Shown here: positions 11,255 through 22,861 of the stretch, one piece after another
How the letters are laid out: every line of letters begins with the position of its first letter
Position numbering within the stretch: position 1 is the first letter of the stretch
Assembly (NCBI GenBank): GCA_005765155.1
Contig: VCCP01000001.1
Coordinates: 4,774,001-4,838,000, forward strand
DNA: 64,000 bases
Direction: 5' to 3'
From: Zelopaecilomyces penicillatus
Lineage: Eukaryota > Ascomycota > Sordariomycetes > Hypocreales > Pseudodiploosporaceae
Program-made: the position numbers and the translations under genes
The notes under the pieces: generated by a model
Databases searched by the model: none
The model's input: the letters and a program-made list of their open reading frames with translations, nothing else
What the model was told of the DNA's origin: nothing

Positions 11255-12064
11255 ATGATGGGTGTCGTAATCTCTGACAAGTATGGGCGTTCCCTCCGCT
11301 TCCCCGATCGAATCGCCCTCCCCTGGATGCGCGGCCCGCCCGCATTGGGCCTCGCAGGAGGTCACAACACGGCACTCAAGCCCTGGCGTGCCACCGTCGT
11401 CGAGACTGCTCTTCCAGATGTCAGAAACTCTCCGCCAGACTTGCGTGTACACGTCTACGCTCCCGCCGTTAACTGTGTAGATCTTAGCGTCGAAAAACCA
11501 GACTTTGACTTCGTGGAGCCCGGTCAATACAAAAACTGCACAAACAAGGCGGAGAGATCGACTTGGCAGCATGCCATGTTGCCCCGGAAGAATATGACAA
11601 GCCGGACGTCGTTTCGTTTCTCGACGGGCGGCGACTCGCTGCTGTACCAGGGAGCGGGGCCGTACGCACCCGTCAATGGGCCTCTCTTCGCCCCTGAATT
11701 CGTGCAGTTCATTGACCCTGGGTGTTCTTTTGTTGCCGTCATAAATCTTGATGTAAGCAATATCCCCCTTGAATTCATGCCTAATCTCCCTGAGACGCGT
11801 CGATTCTCTGCTGTGAGAGAGCCTTGTCCGTACGAGTGGAGTGACTGCCTCCAATTGCAGATCATCAGTTCGGATGTTGCTGAATTCCTCACTGTCAATT
11901 TCCGTATTGTTGAGAACGGATCGGGCGACATTGGGGTTAGATCAGGCTTTGTCCGTCCCTATCTCTTCGGCATCTCCAGTGTCTCGCTGGAGAGCCACAA
12001 GAAGGTGGGTAACATAACTGAGGGTGTCTTCAAAATTACACTGTGTGTGCCGAGGCGCCCCTGA
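11255..12064 (+). CDS. Orphan 269-aa protein, possibly a fragment of a larger surface protein
   Basis: A single uninterrupted frame of 269 codons. The residue composition is that of a real protein: balanced, with beta-strand-like alternation and few low-complexity runs. It has four NxT/NxS sequons and six Cys (NCVDL, KNCTN, PGCSF, EPCPY, SDCLQ, LCVPR), which would suit an extracellular beta-rich domain. Yet it has no signal peptide and no transmembrane segment. A TATATAAA element sits only 19 bp before the first ATG (11229-11236). If that is the real TATA box, transcription would start at or past this ATG and translation would begin lower, for instance at the Met of WMRGPP. I do not recognise the family. 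It may be a lineage-specific gene or the stranded ectodomain of a decayed membrane protein. Confidence 0.5.
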   Translation: MMGVVISDKYGRSLRFPDRIALPWMRGPPALGLAGGHNTALKPWRATVVETALPDVRNSPPDLRVHVYAPAVNCVDLSVEKPDFDFVEPGQYKNCTNKAERSTWQHAMLPRKNMTSRTSFRFSTGGDSLLYQGAGPYAPVNGPLFAPEFVQFIDPGCSFVAVINLDVSNIPLEFMPNLPETRRFSAVREPCPYEWSDCLQLQIISSDVAEFLTVNFRIVENGSGDIGVRSGFVRPYLFGISSVSLESHKKVGNITEGVFKITLCVPRRP

Positions 12065-13760
12065 AACGGCAAAACTAGAAGAAGGTGGGTGTGCTATCTT
12101 GTTGAGGCTCTTGGTTCAAGGGATTCTAGCTGGCCTAGAGTACTAACCTAGATGTCTCGAGTATGGATGATGTATGTCATTACATTTAGGTAGACCAATT
12201 AACAATCATGGATTAGATCCCAAAAGGGAACATCAAATTACCAATATTCTGTTGAACGTTGTGCCCATAGGTGTCGATGTATGAATTAGATCAAGCCCCT
12301 TTATTCTCAGAAGCTCTCTTCCCTTAAGACTTGCATAAATTCATGTTTGCACCCGCCAAATTCTGGCTTCCTGCCTTCAGGCTTTGACTGTTCGCTTACT
12401 TCCCCGTACCAGTGTTTTTAGAACCGTAGACGTAGCCCTTTGTGACCAAATAGGTCTTAAACCGGTCTATTTACAACAACATGCTGGCATGTGGTGCCAG
12501 AAAACTATCTTGTCTCTAGAACACACTTTAATCAAGGTAACAATGATAAACGCATGATAATGAAGTTTTATGAACCATGTAGTAGATGCCTAATTGCAAG
12601 ACATCACACTCTTGTCAACCCAGATCTTTCAGTCTCGGACTAACCGAGGTTGGAACCAAGACCTGAGTCAGAAGAGCATGGGCTCTACGCCATGGTAGTT
12701 AACGGTAAAAGATGTCTATATTGTCAGGCACCCGAATTGTCTAGGCCGAACAAGTGATATTGTATTTGGCACAATAAACTCTGAATGTGGAGCGAGATGC
12801 GAAGCCACACTTTAGATGTGCGTGGCATTTCATCGTGACCATGACCATTTGACAACTATTGATATGAACCAAAATAAAACGATAGAAAATCGCCTGTTAG
12901 CTAGCTCGCCAAAATAATGGCAGTCATCTCAATGACTTGTTCATCGGTCAAAATCGCTGCCTTGCACACGCCCAACTGTCATCACCACGGCCTAATACAT
13001 TTCGACCTTCCCTCTTGGCGTGTCTTGGCTTGTCTTGTCAAGCTTGTCTTGGCTTGGCCGAATGTCTCGGCACACGGACCACACGGACTAACAATCCATT
13101 CTTGGTAATCCCATTTGACAGCGTTGCATCTCCGAAGCTCCATCCGAGGCGGGGCCGCGGCCGGTGATCGACAAGATACCCGCCGCTGGCTCCACCGTTT
13201 CTCCCCGAACTAAAGTGCCGGGTAGGTAGGTGCGTGTTTGGTTGGGTTTGTTGGTTATTTCACAGCTATTCATCATTCATCCCACCATTGTGTTTGAACA
13301 CGGTTGCACTAGACTCTGTTCATATGCACTGCTTTTTCTTTGTACTCCATGTTCAGGAATGGAAAAGCCCCCATCAAGGCTCATCCACCAGGTCAAGACT
13401 TGTTGCTCTATCTAGGAAAAGATCAGCCACCAACACACAAAGAACGACCAACCGACCAATATTTATCAACCACACACAGAGATAATCTCTGAACAGCTAT
13501 GCGATTTCTCATTATTGTTCCGTGATGTTCAGCGTCTCTACTTCAAAAAATAACACCCATAATAAGACAGACAAGCCTCATGTGGGAAAAGGAGGAGGGA
13601 AGAAAAGCCACATACTTACAACGTAAGTGAATAGGTGCTCACTCCAACCGTGGTTGTTGCACACACCTCACCAAGCGAAGCGATATAACAAAACAATTCC
13701 GCCCATGTTTCTCGTAACCCCCAACGATCATCGAACCCACCACCATCTGCTACCTACGTC
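12065..13760. other. Intergenic, 1.7 kb
   Basis: No supported gene. A short imperfect CTTGGCTTGTCTT-type repeat lies near 13016-13062. The last 150 bp are C/A-rich and probably form the leader of the membrane-protein gene at 13761. Confidence 0.5.
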
Positions 13761-14561
13761 ATGATCAACCTCCTTCACCTATGGCGGGAGTTTCGTCAGC
13801 GGCCCTTCATCGACCCCATCCTGCTCATCGTCACCGGCATCACCCTCTACATATGCTGGCCTCAGCTCTTCCCTGGATGCCGCTACACACTCACAGCATG
13901 CGCCATCATCATCCTCGTCACAGATCCCGCTGTTTCTGTCATCTGGAGATACATAAAGCCCCATTTCCGACGGTGGGTCTCTTCCTTCCAAACTTCTAAT
14001 ATCTTACCCCTCTTGCTTTCGTTCTGCTGGCGACTCCTCTGCGATATTCTAGTCGGTGCCGTCGACGCCCTCTACATCACTGCCATTGTACTTCCCCGGA
14101 TTATCATATCAGCCGCCTCAATAATGGCGGTGCTTTTAAGTCGACTAGTAGCGATAGCTCTCATGGCGGTACTTCTCGTCCCAATCAATCTGTGCTTTGA
14201 GATAATTCAGCACATGGTTCGTGTGGCCAACAAATCCATAAACCTCTATCACAACTCAGGACCGTTGGCAGTACTTTGGTATCTAACAAAATCCGTGATA
14301 CTCTTTGCCGAAACACCAACGGGAAGCAGACTGCTTTTGTGGCTTTGCATCTCAACTCTATATTGTGTGTTTTTAACAATCTGGTTAAGTGTGACGTTAC
14401 CCACTCTCTGCTATTATGTAGCTGCTGTTGCATGGATATCGATACAGGCTCTTACAGCCGCATTTCCAGAACAAGCAGTCCTGATTGATCTGACAAACTC
14501 GTATTTTCCTAGCCTGAGGAACAATTTTCCCAGCCTCGGGGACATATTTATTAGCACCTAA
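13761..14561 (+). CDS. Polytopic membrane protein of unknown function (266 aa)
   Basis: Single-exon frame from ATG 13761 to TAA 14559-14561. The sequence is strongly hydrophobic with about six membrane segments: around residues 19-37, 43-62, 82-110, 112-147, 171-185, and a long one at 193-235. Positively charged loops lie between them (RYIKPHFRRW after segment 2). It lacks sequence signatures of known carriers, channels or receptors. The short C-terminus (SYFPSLRNNFPSLGD) is soluble. The coding case rests on length and on the concentration of membrane segments, which chance frames rarely show; the function is unknown. Confidence 0.6.
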   Translation: MINLLHLWREFRQRPFIDPILLIVTGITLYICWPQLFPGCRYTLTACAIIILVTDPAVSVIWRYIKPHFRRWVSSFQTSNILPLLLSFCWRLLCDILVGAVDALYITAIVLPRIIISAASIMAVLLSRLVAIALMAVLLVPINLCFEIIQHMVRVANKSINLYHNSGPLAVLWYLTKSVILFAETPTGSRLLLWLCISTLYCVFLTIWLSVTLPTLCYYVAAVAWISIQALTAAFPEQAVLIDLTNSYFPSLRNNFPSLGDIFIST

Positions 14562-14818
14562 CCAAATAAAAGTCACTAACAACAGGCTCAGCGATGAATG
14601 GTAAGCGTTTGGTCTTGTGGATAGAGTAAGCAAGGCCGTTGAGTCATGAATTCGTTCTCTGATCTACAAAGAAGTATCCTCTATACAGTTTGTCATCCAA
14701 AAAGAACACACGCTGCCTTCAAAATATTGAATACAAATAAATCCTTATTTTAACAATCTCTCACCACGCCCACGACTCGCATGGAGAGTAGCATACTGAT
14801 CCGGCATTCCATCCTCGT

Positions 14819-17635
14819 TCAACCTGTAATCCTCCTCACCCAGAGAGTCGTAGGTTCGTATTCTGCGTTATTATCCATACGCTTATAAGCCCTGTGAAGC
14901 TTCAACCCAAGGTCATATTCCTCACGTTGAACTTGGGACAGCTCTTCCTTCAGCCCTTCCACCTTTTGCTTTTCTGCTTCACGTTTCCGGAGCACTTTAT
15001 CGCTAGCCATCAGATTGTCATTCGGCATAAACTTCGTCATCTGCTTGATGCTCTTATTGATATTCAGGCGCCGGTGAGCCAGTCCGGAGAGCTGGGCCGT
15101 GAGTTGCGCGACACGGTCGTTCGAGGGCATTAACTCATATGGTGCAGGAGGGAGTGGTTTGCTCATAGACATGATGGAGCTGGGTCGTTCTTTAGGTTTG
15201 GAGTTGCGACTTGTATGTAAATCGAAGAACGTGCTGGGGGATTGACTTCTGACTGCAAGATCACCGACGCTACCAGAGTATGGACCCGACATGAATGGCG
15301 GTCGTAGTGACATTGGCTCAGGGGTCCTGGACTTTTCCTCAGGGGTATTTCCCCAATGTTCATGTCGTGTGTTGCTCATGCTTGAGCTAGTCCGCGGTGG
15401 AGGCGTTACAAATTTTCTTTCTGCAGGCTGGCGAGGTGTTTCTGCGTTTGAAGTAGCATAAGTGGTAACACTAAACCGTGATAATGGTTGTGGCATTGAG
15501 TCTTGAGTCGTGGAGCGACTTTGCGTGTCCTGAGCTACCGAATTGCCCGCTGGGGGAGGAAGCGTCCGCCCATCCGCGTTCCAATGCACCGGGCTTGATC
15601 TCAACGGATTAGGCGTGTCTGAAAAGACTTTCCTGTGTCCTGAAGGTGGCGGCCTTCGCCTGATGGCATTGGTTGAGTTATTTGCGGAATTTGGGCCAGA
15701 CAGAGACTCTGTCTGCGGGACGCCATTGGATAGACCAGCTTGAGATGGTAGAGTTTGATAATCATAATGTGGTGGACTCGGGTACGGCTGTGAATTGCTC
15801 GCACCATGAGATTCAAATGGAGAATGGGACTCAAGCTCTAATGAAGCTCTTCGCTCGGCTGTCGCATCCTCAGGCGAAAAGGATTCGAAGGGTGGACTAA
15901 GCGGTGCAGTTACGATGCGAGAGCCTCTAAGACGCCCTGTTCTTTTGCTGCTTTTCCGAGGAATGATCAACGGCGCGACATCCGTGTTGTTGTGAAGGGA
16001 GGGCAATATCGAGGAGCGACCACTAGCCCCGTGCCATGGAGGTCGAGTGTCGACAGGTTGGGCTTTGCTTCTGCCGAAGTTGCGAACGCGCTGGCCGAAG
16101 GAAGAGTGACGATGTTGGGATGTTGGCGCAGATGTTTCTTGGCCAACTACATAAGTTTGGTCGTGGCTACTAGAGATGCGCTCATCGCTAGTGGAGCTAA
16201 ACATTGCCCCATGGCTTTGAGGTAAAGAACCTTGAGTAGGTAACTGGATTTCAACCGAAGCTGAGTTGCCGAATCCATGCTGGAAGCTAGATGGTTCACG
16301 CTGCCTGACCGGGATCGCACTGTTCTGATATTGTGTGTGGCGGGCGCCTTTCAGAAAATGCTGTTGAGCCATATCGGCTTCATCATCAATCGGCGAAACA
16401 TCGTCTCCCAAATGGCTACATTGGTGTTAGTCTAAGCAAATTACGCCAAATAGCTTGTTAAAAAATCAAAGGGGAAAACCCCCCAAAGAAAAGATGGAAA
16501 ATGGTAAGAATCTTGATCTACTCCTGAGAGTTTGGCCAACAAGTTTCAAACTCCGGCGATAACAGGTAGAGAAAGAAGAAGAAGAAGAGCCCTGGCATAG
16601 CGATAAAAGTGATGGATAGAAGCGCACTTACCAATCTCGAAGAGCGCTGACATCCGGTGAGCTCGGCGGCGAAATCTGCTCGAGCGCCGGTCGCCCGTAC
16701 ATATTTAGTGAAGCCAGCTTGTAGCTGGAGGCTGTGGATGAGGTATCACCGTCCGTGTCGCTGGTGGAATCAGTGTCGGAGTTGACGATGATGTCTTCGT
16801 AAAGTGAGGAGCTAGGACGACAAGGTTGATGCTGAGGTAGTAGACGTCTAGGATTTCGAGGTGGTGGTTCACAAAATGATGCTTCTGATATTAGGTCGTC
16901 GTCAAGGTCAACGTGGCCAACAGCTTGCGACCTGGGACTGAGAAAACGTGAAAGTGTCAGCTCTTCTGCTGGCTGATTTTTTGCAGAGTTGATCACAGGG
17001 TTAAAAGAAGCTGGGGGGCAGAGCAAAAGACGGCGTGGGCAGTGCAGGCGGCACGAATGGGCATGAACATAGCATGCCAGACAGCATTTGAGCCAGTCGT
17101 GAGGGACTGGCTCTCGGAGCATGCATTGGTCCCAGCTTGACTGAGGCGGCGTTTGGGGAGGCTGTGCATGATGGTGGGATATGAAAGACACCATATATAG
17201 CACCACAGGACGCCCGCATGATGATGGGCAATAAATAGCATGATGGGACAAATCAAAGCCGCAGGGAGAGAGAATCTCGGCCATCACAACACCGCCATCA
17301 CCTTGGATAAACTGTACTTACTGGTATTCCGTTATAGACAAACGGGGAATAACATGAACTGTATCCGCAGCTGGTTGGGTTGCTTCGTCGACGTCGCCGC
17401 AAAGAGGGGAGTCGTCGTACTTGTACTGCAGGCTTGTAATTTCAAGATGATCACGGGAGGGGTCAGCAGTGTCGCGCCAGTCGGCCTTGTCAACGTGGCT
17501 TCCAGCGCCGTGGATGGTGAGGCGTCGCTTTTGATGAACTGAATGTTGAAGGTGTGAATGGTGCGGATGGCGCTGAGCGTTGTTATTAATGTTCAGGCCC
17601 GTCGCTGCGGCAGTAGTTCTGAGGCGGTCCCACAT
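14819..17635 (-). CDS. Conserved fungal Ser/Pro-rich protein with C-terminal coiled coil (738 aa), unknown function
   Basis: Model: complement(join(14819..16415,16632..16937,17322..17635)). Intron 1 is long for this window (384 nt) and its acceptor has two in-frame options six bases apart (exon 2 starting at 16937 or 16931). Intron 2 is 216 nt and restores frame as RDC|HLGDD. The protein begins MWDRLRTTAAATGLNINNNA. A low-complexity Ser/Pro region fills the middle, with a short acidic motif (ISPPSSPDVSALRD, then VSPIDDEAD). The C-terminus holds a conserved module: LAHRRLNINKSIKQMTKFMP, then a coiled coil about 45 residues long (KREAEKQKVEGLKEELSQVQ), ending LWVRRITG at the stop. That ending looks family-conserved, which supports the 3' end. 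It is probably a cytoplasmic or nuclear scaffold-type protein; I assign no activity. Confidence 0.8.
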
Positions 17636-19136
17636 GGTGAAGTGGGATGGGAGGGGCTGATAGTGGATGAGTAGCCTGGTTCACGCACGTTCCAGACGGG
17701 TGGTGCACTGTAGCGTCAGTGCTGTAGTGCGTTGGGATACGCTGTAATGCACTGAAATGTATGTTGGTTTGAGCGTGTTAGGGGTGCGGTGTTCTAACCG
17801 TTCCAGCATGTTAATTAGCACGTCATTCATAATGGCATGGCCGTGCCTGCCAGGCTCTCATGCATGTAAACTTCTTTCCAAAAGGAAAAAAACTAACCAG
17901 GTGTCTTCTTCCAATGTTCGTTGAAATTTCCAACGCATCCCAGCTCTAGCCAAGATGAAACAACAATATACCCGGCAAGGTGGACGATCCTCTTCGTCTC
18001 CGACACTAAAAACAAAAGAAACGAGCCCAGAAATGGAGAAAGAACGGCTGGCAAGGTCCGCCAAGAGAAACAATAAGCGAGAATTGCTGTTCTGGACGTG
18101 TTTCGACTTTGAGTAGACGGAGGTAGACCCGGTGGCACACAGACGGCCCGGACGCCTAGAAGCTGCGCAGGCGAACGCGCACTTTTCCTCGCGTCCGATT
18201 CCTTTATAAACGTGCTCATGAGAGCGAGCCCACAACAAGATAAGCGCCGTTCCGTAACATCGGACGAGAGGCAGAGCGTGCTGTGATGACACAGGAGGCG
18301 ACGCCGTTCCCCAGCCGCAATACCCAGCCGCGATGCTTGCTGGCCAACCGATTTCAGGACATCCCAGACCTGTGCCCACGGATTTGATGTCAGGCCTATG
18401 AAGGACGGCCACCGTTCCAGAAGCGTTTCAGGGTCTCGAAACGACTGGTATTGGCTGTAGCGTAAATGCCCCGCCCCCAAGGTCCTTGCTCAAGGACGCG
18501 CTAGGAGCAGACGGTTACGTTTGGGTCTGAGTGTTTTCTGTTCTGCCTGAGCAAACGCGCAAGCGAAAATCCCTGTGAATGTCTCTGCGCCAAGTCTACT
18601 TTTTCGAAATGCAGGTACGGTATGAGAGAGGCGGATAAACGAAACGCTTGCCGGTGTGGTCCCCCCCAGATATGAGTGGTCCTCATCGCCCGCAGCGTGT
18701 TTCAAATAGGACACCAGTCAACGCCGTTCTGAATATTGTCGCTGCTTATGCAGCTGGAGCTGCTGAATGCTATATTTCTTCATGTTACTTTGCCATTCCC
18801 AAAAATATACAGCGACTCATTCACAGATGCAGAATAGTCTTAGTTGCGCTGTATAAATGTCTCTGATTTGCCCGGCTCTCATTTACGCCGATGCTGACAA
18901 GCACATTGCTTGCAGCTGAACTGGCAACGTGATGGCCCTGATCTAATTAGAAGAAGAAAATGAAAAAGCCTGAGGAAAAACACGCGCAGACTTGCAAAGG
19001 AGGCGCCCCTTGCAAACTCTCTGTGATAGTCATCTTCCGGGATGAGGAGTATTTCTGCATCAGTGCAGAACACGGTTGACATCTGTCCGCCAACCGCGCC
19101 GGATACAATAGCCATAGTTCAAGGCATTGCGTTGGC
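17636..19136. other. Divergent intergenic region, 1.5 kb
   Basis: Sits between two divergently transcribed genes (14819-17635 minus and 19137-20282 plus), so it must hold both promoters. The overlapping minus-strand frames at 17858-18480 show no coherent domain. No other feature seen. Confidence 0.5.
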
Positions 19137-20282
19137 ATGCATCTCAGAGTAGCAAGGGCGGCTCTCAGCCACCAGCTCATGCTCGCTCGCGCCGACAACC
19201 GCCCACCGTCAAGCGCCGACCAAGAGCCCTACTGCACATCCAATATCCTCGACTGGATCCTCTTGGTCGCCACCTTGCTCCTGTTTTGCGGCTCCTGGTG
19301 GATATGTGAGGTTCCGATTTTCTTCTCCCGAAACACCCACTACAAGCTACAGCCGAGTACGGGGAAGCTTCTCCATCGCGGCCGCCTCTGGCGCTTCTGG
19401 CACACCATAGAATGGAACTGCACGCGCACCATCATGCCGTCCTACGTGGCGGTTGTGGCCATGGCCCGGAACCCGGACCCTAAGACTTGGATGGGTCTCT
19501 ACTATTTCGGTGGCCAGCGCGAATCTCGGGATAAGACGCCCTTCACTCCCTGGCAGTGGGCAAAAGTCTTGCTTATGGATGGGGTTGCAATTGTCGTCCA
19601 TACCCTTCTCGTGTATCGCGGCGCAACAGGCTTGGAGACACCTCTACCCCCATCTGTATGGCTTCTGTCCTATCTGGTTGCGCCCTTACTTGGCCTATAT
19701 CTCTTCATCGTTGGGAAGTTTCGTCGCCCAGTTTGGCGTCGCTTCGCCATCACCGCTGCCATTCCTGTCTTGTTAATCGCTGGTGCTGTCCTGGTCCTTC
19801 TTAGCTACTTCACCACGCCTGACAAGGGATTTGGCTTTGGGGGGGCCCTTGTCGGCATTATGGCAGGCTCTTTGGTCGTTACCATGCTGCCATGGTCGCT
19901 CATGCTCTGCTGTGGAGGCAAATTCCACTTCATCTTCTACCTCTGGACGGCGTGCGCTCGCATTATCCCGTTCACTGTCAGTCATGTAGGGTCCCCGACC
20001 AACTACCCATTCTGCGCAAATGGATCTATCCCTGTGGCAATTGTCTCTGGCGTCATGGGGGGCGCTCTTGTGTACATGCTAGGCTTCATGGGAGGGTTCC
20101 AGTGTGAGATGTATCGAAGAGATCTTGAAGAGATGATAGATATCGACCCCGCGGCGCCTAGAAACGATGGAAACAGCGGGGGTGAATTGGAGGCTTTGCA
20201 GGCAGGGGAATCTGCCCCAATAAACGGCGACCAAGGGCAATCTAGTGAACTAGGGGGTGATCCTTCTCCATCAGGGGTTTAA
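19137..20282 (+). CDS. Multi-pass membrane protein of unknown function (381 aa)
   Basis: Single exon from ATG 19137 to TAA 20280-20282. Six or seven membrane segments are clear: ILDWILLVATLLLFCGSWW, AKVLLMDGVAIVVHTLL, VWLLSYLVAPLLGLYLFIV, ITAAIPVLLIAGAVLVLLSY, ALVGIMAGSLVVTMLPWSLM, a weaker FHFIFYLWTACARIIPF, and AIVSGVMGGALVYMLGFMGG. A soluble N-terminal loop with RNPDPKTWMGLYYFGGQ separates the first two. The C-terminus is an acidic, Gly/Ser-rich cytosolic tail of about 60 residues. Membrane content and length make it a confident gene. The fold resembles many unnamed fungal integral membrane proteins and I cannot name a substrate or partner. Confidence 0.78.
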   Translation: MHLRVARAALSHQLMLARADNRPPSSADQEPYCTSNILDWILLVATLLLFCGSWWICEVPIFFSRNTHYKLQPSTGKLLHRGRLWRFWHTIEWNCTRTIMPSYVAVVAMARNPDPKTWMGLYYFGGQRESRDKTPFTPWQWAKVLLMDGVAIVVHTLLVYRGATGLETPLPPSVWLLSYLVAPLLGLYLFIVGKFRRPVWRRFAITAAIPVLLIAGAVLVLLSYFTTPDKGFGFGGALVGIMAGSLVVTMLPWSLMLCCGGKFHFIFYLWTACARIIPFTVSHVGSPTNYPFCANGSIPVAIVSGVMGGALVYMLGFMGGFQCEMYRRDLEEMIDIDPAAPRNDGNSGGELEALQAGESAPINGDQGQSSELGGDPSPSGV

Positions 20283-22861
20283 AAAAGGTATTTAGTTATT
20301 ATCTAGTCTCCAACTTAGTTGTATACCATATCTCTTTCCTCAAAGCCCACCTGGAACCACAGAAACATAGTATCAGGACTCCCTTAAATCATATAAACCA
20401 ATTTTTATGCCCAGTCAGAGAGGTATATAATGACATATGTCAAGGAAAGCAGAGACCACAAGCTACAGGGTTATTTATTCCACCACAGAGATAGCCTGCT
20501 TACCTATCTTTACTTCGTACATAGTGGCGCTGTAGCCACCATCGATGCCATTCAGCCTTCCATGTCAATTTAGTCAGAGTTCATGCAGCTTACTTAGCGA
20601 GCCCAGGCCGGTACAATATTCCCTTGATGACCAAGCGGAGAGGTGACTTATCTGGGAATCGACTTTGGCTCTAGGGACACGGAATGCATCTCTGTTCTGT
20701 GTACGACATACAGCACCACATATAATGAATGTCACTAAACAACGGGATAAGCCGAGTCAACATTCAACCATGACAAGCCATGCTGCCACTCGTTTACAGT
20801 CGATATTTTAAATCGTGCATCGGACGCAATACGATAGTATACTTAGTCAGTTGCTGACTGACTTCTTACGACATAGAAACAGACGCATCATGCGGGCGCA
20901 GACAAAGTAACTAGGGTAAGTATGGTGAATAGGTGTAACAAGCCTGGCAAGCTTGCTTTTAGTAGCAGCCTTGGAAATTTGCTGTGATGTAATTGTAACT
21001 ATTTATGTTCGGGCGGAAGCTATTGGCTATTCTCTGGCAAAGCTGCATAAGTGGGCGGCTCAAGCCCACCACCCATACTATACATATGTGACAAATTCCC
21101 AGAAGAGAAATATACAAGGAATAATGCACGTCGATGATAGTTGCAACGGGACAAGAAAAAGCCATGCATACACAACCCAGCAAAAAAAAGCCAATGTGTA
21201 GTTTAAACCCTGTTGGTATGTAGGCTTCCCGCCGTCAAGCACAACATTGTGCTGACTTAGAACTCCACCAACCCGCCTGAATAGTGAAAGTGCCAAGAGT
21301 GTCTTATCGGTGCAGATCCTATACCAAAAGGGTTGTGGATGGATCAATGAGATCGAGAAGAAAGCATGGCATCGTGAACTTTGGTGGCCATGGAACAGGC
21401 GAAGGAGCGGCTTCCCAGTAGTATATCAGGTATTAACCCCCAAACGGCTCCAATCTAGAGCAGTCTAGACTGATGGGTGACTTTTTAGGCACGCTCCAAT
21501 TCAGTTTGGCAAGCGGCAACACTTCAGTGAAGTAGAGATTACTTGCTTACTTAAGAACAGGATGTGTGCGATATGGCAATCTACAATAAAGATTCATGGG
21601 ATCCCAAACCCACTGAATAAAGGCGCACATCCACTAGCTAGTATGGGCTGTTACTAGAGTGATATTAGGAAGGAGCCAAGCACGTAGAGAGAGATCCAAC
21701 CTTAGCCCTCACACCCCGCACCCATCGATAAGATGGCTTTGGATCTCTTCCAGATTGAAGCCATTCAGGCGTTATGATCTGCTCTGTATAAATTTGTGCG
21801 ATGGAAACGCATCTGTTGAAGGCCCTCTGTAAGTTGTGACTGGCGGAAAGGTGTGCAGCATTTTGATCACCTGCATGACTGACCTGGTAAGATATTACGT
21901 ACTCCATGACTGCGTTTTGTGTCTGCAAGGTATCAACACCTGTGCTTGCTGTGTTTACTGTCAACTGACGAGGTGTTACCCCTAGTTTCCAATACATCCA
22001 TTTATCATCCAATCCATCGCTCCTCTACGAAGAATGCCGCTACAGTATTCGGGGGATCGAAGCGAGTCGAGCAGCAGCCGGGTATGAGTAAAGCAACTTC
22101 TCTTATCTGGCCAGCGTATTTCGAGTATCAAACCAGTACTTTACTATGTAAGCCCGCCATCCACCGTCGCAAGCTGTCATGTCGTTCAAATCCGGGGCAT
22201 CCCCTCCCCCTCTACCACCAAGAGGTTGATTACAGGCGGCATCCTGAGCACAAAACCGCGGAAGGGAGCCGCAGGATGGGTTCCGCATGTATCCCAGCAA
22301 GTGCCAAACTAATAAAAAGCGGCGGGTTCGGCGGGCGCCATCACGAGGATCCTTGGCCGAATACATGGCGGCAGCCACCCGTCTCCACTCCTCCGAATAA
22401 GTTGAATAGGATTGACTGGATGCTTCTAAGAAGCAGCCCTGCTCATCTTCACTTCTCCACTGTCCAGGATGCAACTTCAGCTACACGCAGCTTCCGACGC
22501 TTTGGGACGAACTCGGCAGCTTCCCCGAGGAGCGTCGCCATCAGTGTAGATGGACACTAGAGCGAGCAGTGCTGGCGTTACATAGTGCGGTGGATTGAGG
22601 GCCGGACCTGGGCTGCCATGTGGCCAGGCCCAGATCGCTTGCTGTTGGCGTGTCTCTGGCTGAGACAATCGATGTACATAGAGGAGGTGGCTCGCCCTCG
22701 GTCGGTAACCTTGAAAATCATCTCTCGATACGATTCGAGGAAACGCTCCTCTCTCTTAACGTTAGTCCAACTACGCATCTACATACAAGGACGTCTCTCT
22801 TCTCGATCCAATAAACACCCATTTTCATCCACTCTATCGCCCATCAACCCAGCTGGCTTAC
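20283..22861. other. Intergenic, 2.6 kb
   Basis: No supported gene. The minus-strand frame 21665-22012 has protein-like composition (MYWKLGVTPRQLTVNTASTG) but no ATG at its upstream end, no recognised domain and only about 110 codons. The last 100 bp before 22862 are CT-rich and look like a leader for the F-box gene. Confidence 0.45.

Noticed and set aside
17858..18480. Two overlapping minus-strand frames of 184-195 codons
   Set aside because: Overlap each other in different frames and show no conserved pattern.
21665..22012. Minus-strand frame with protein-like composition
   Set aside because: No ATG at the start of the frame, short, no domain, no supporting splice sites.
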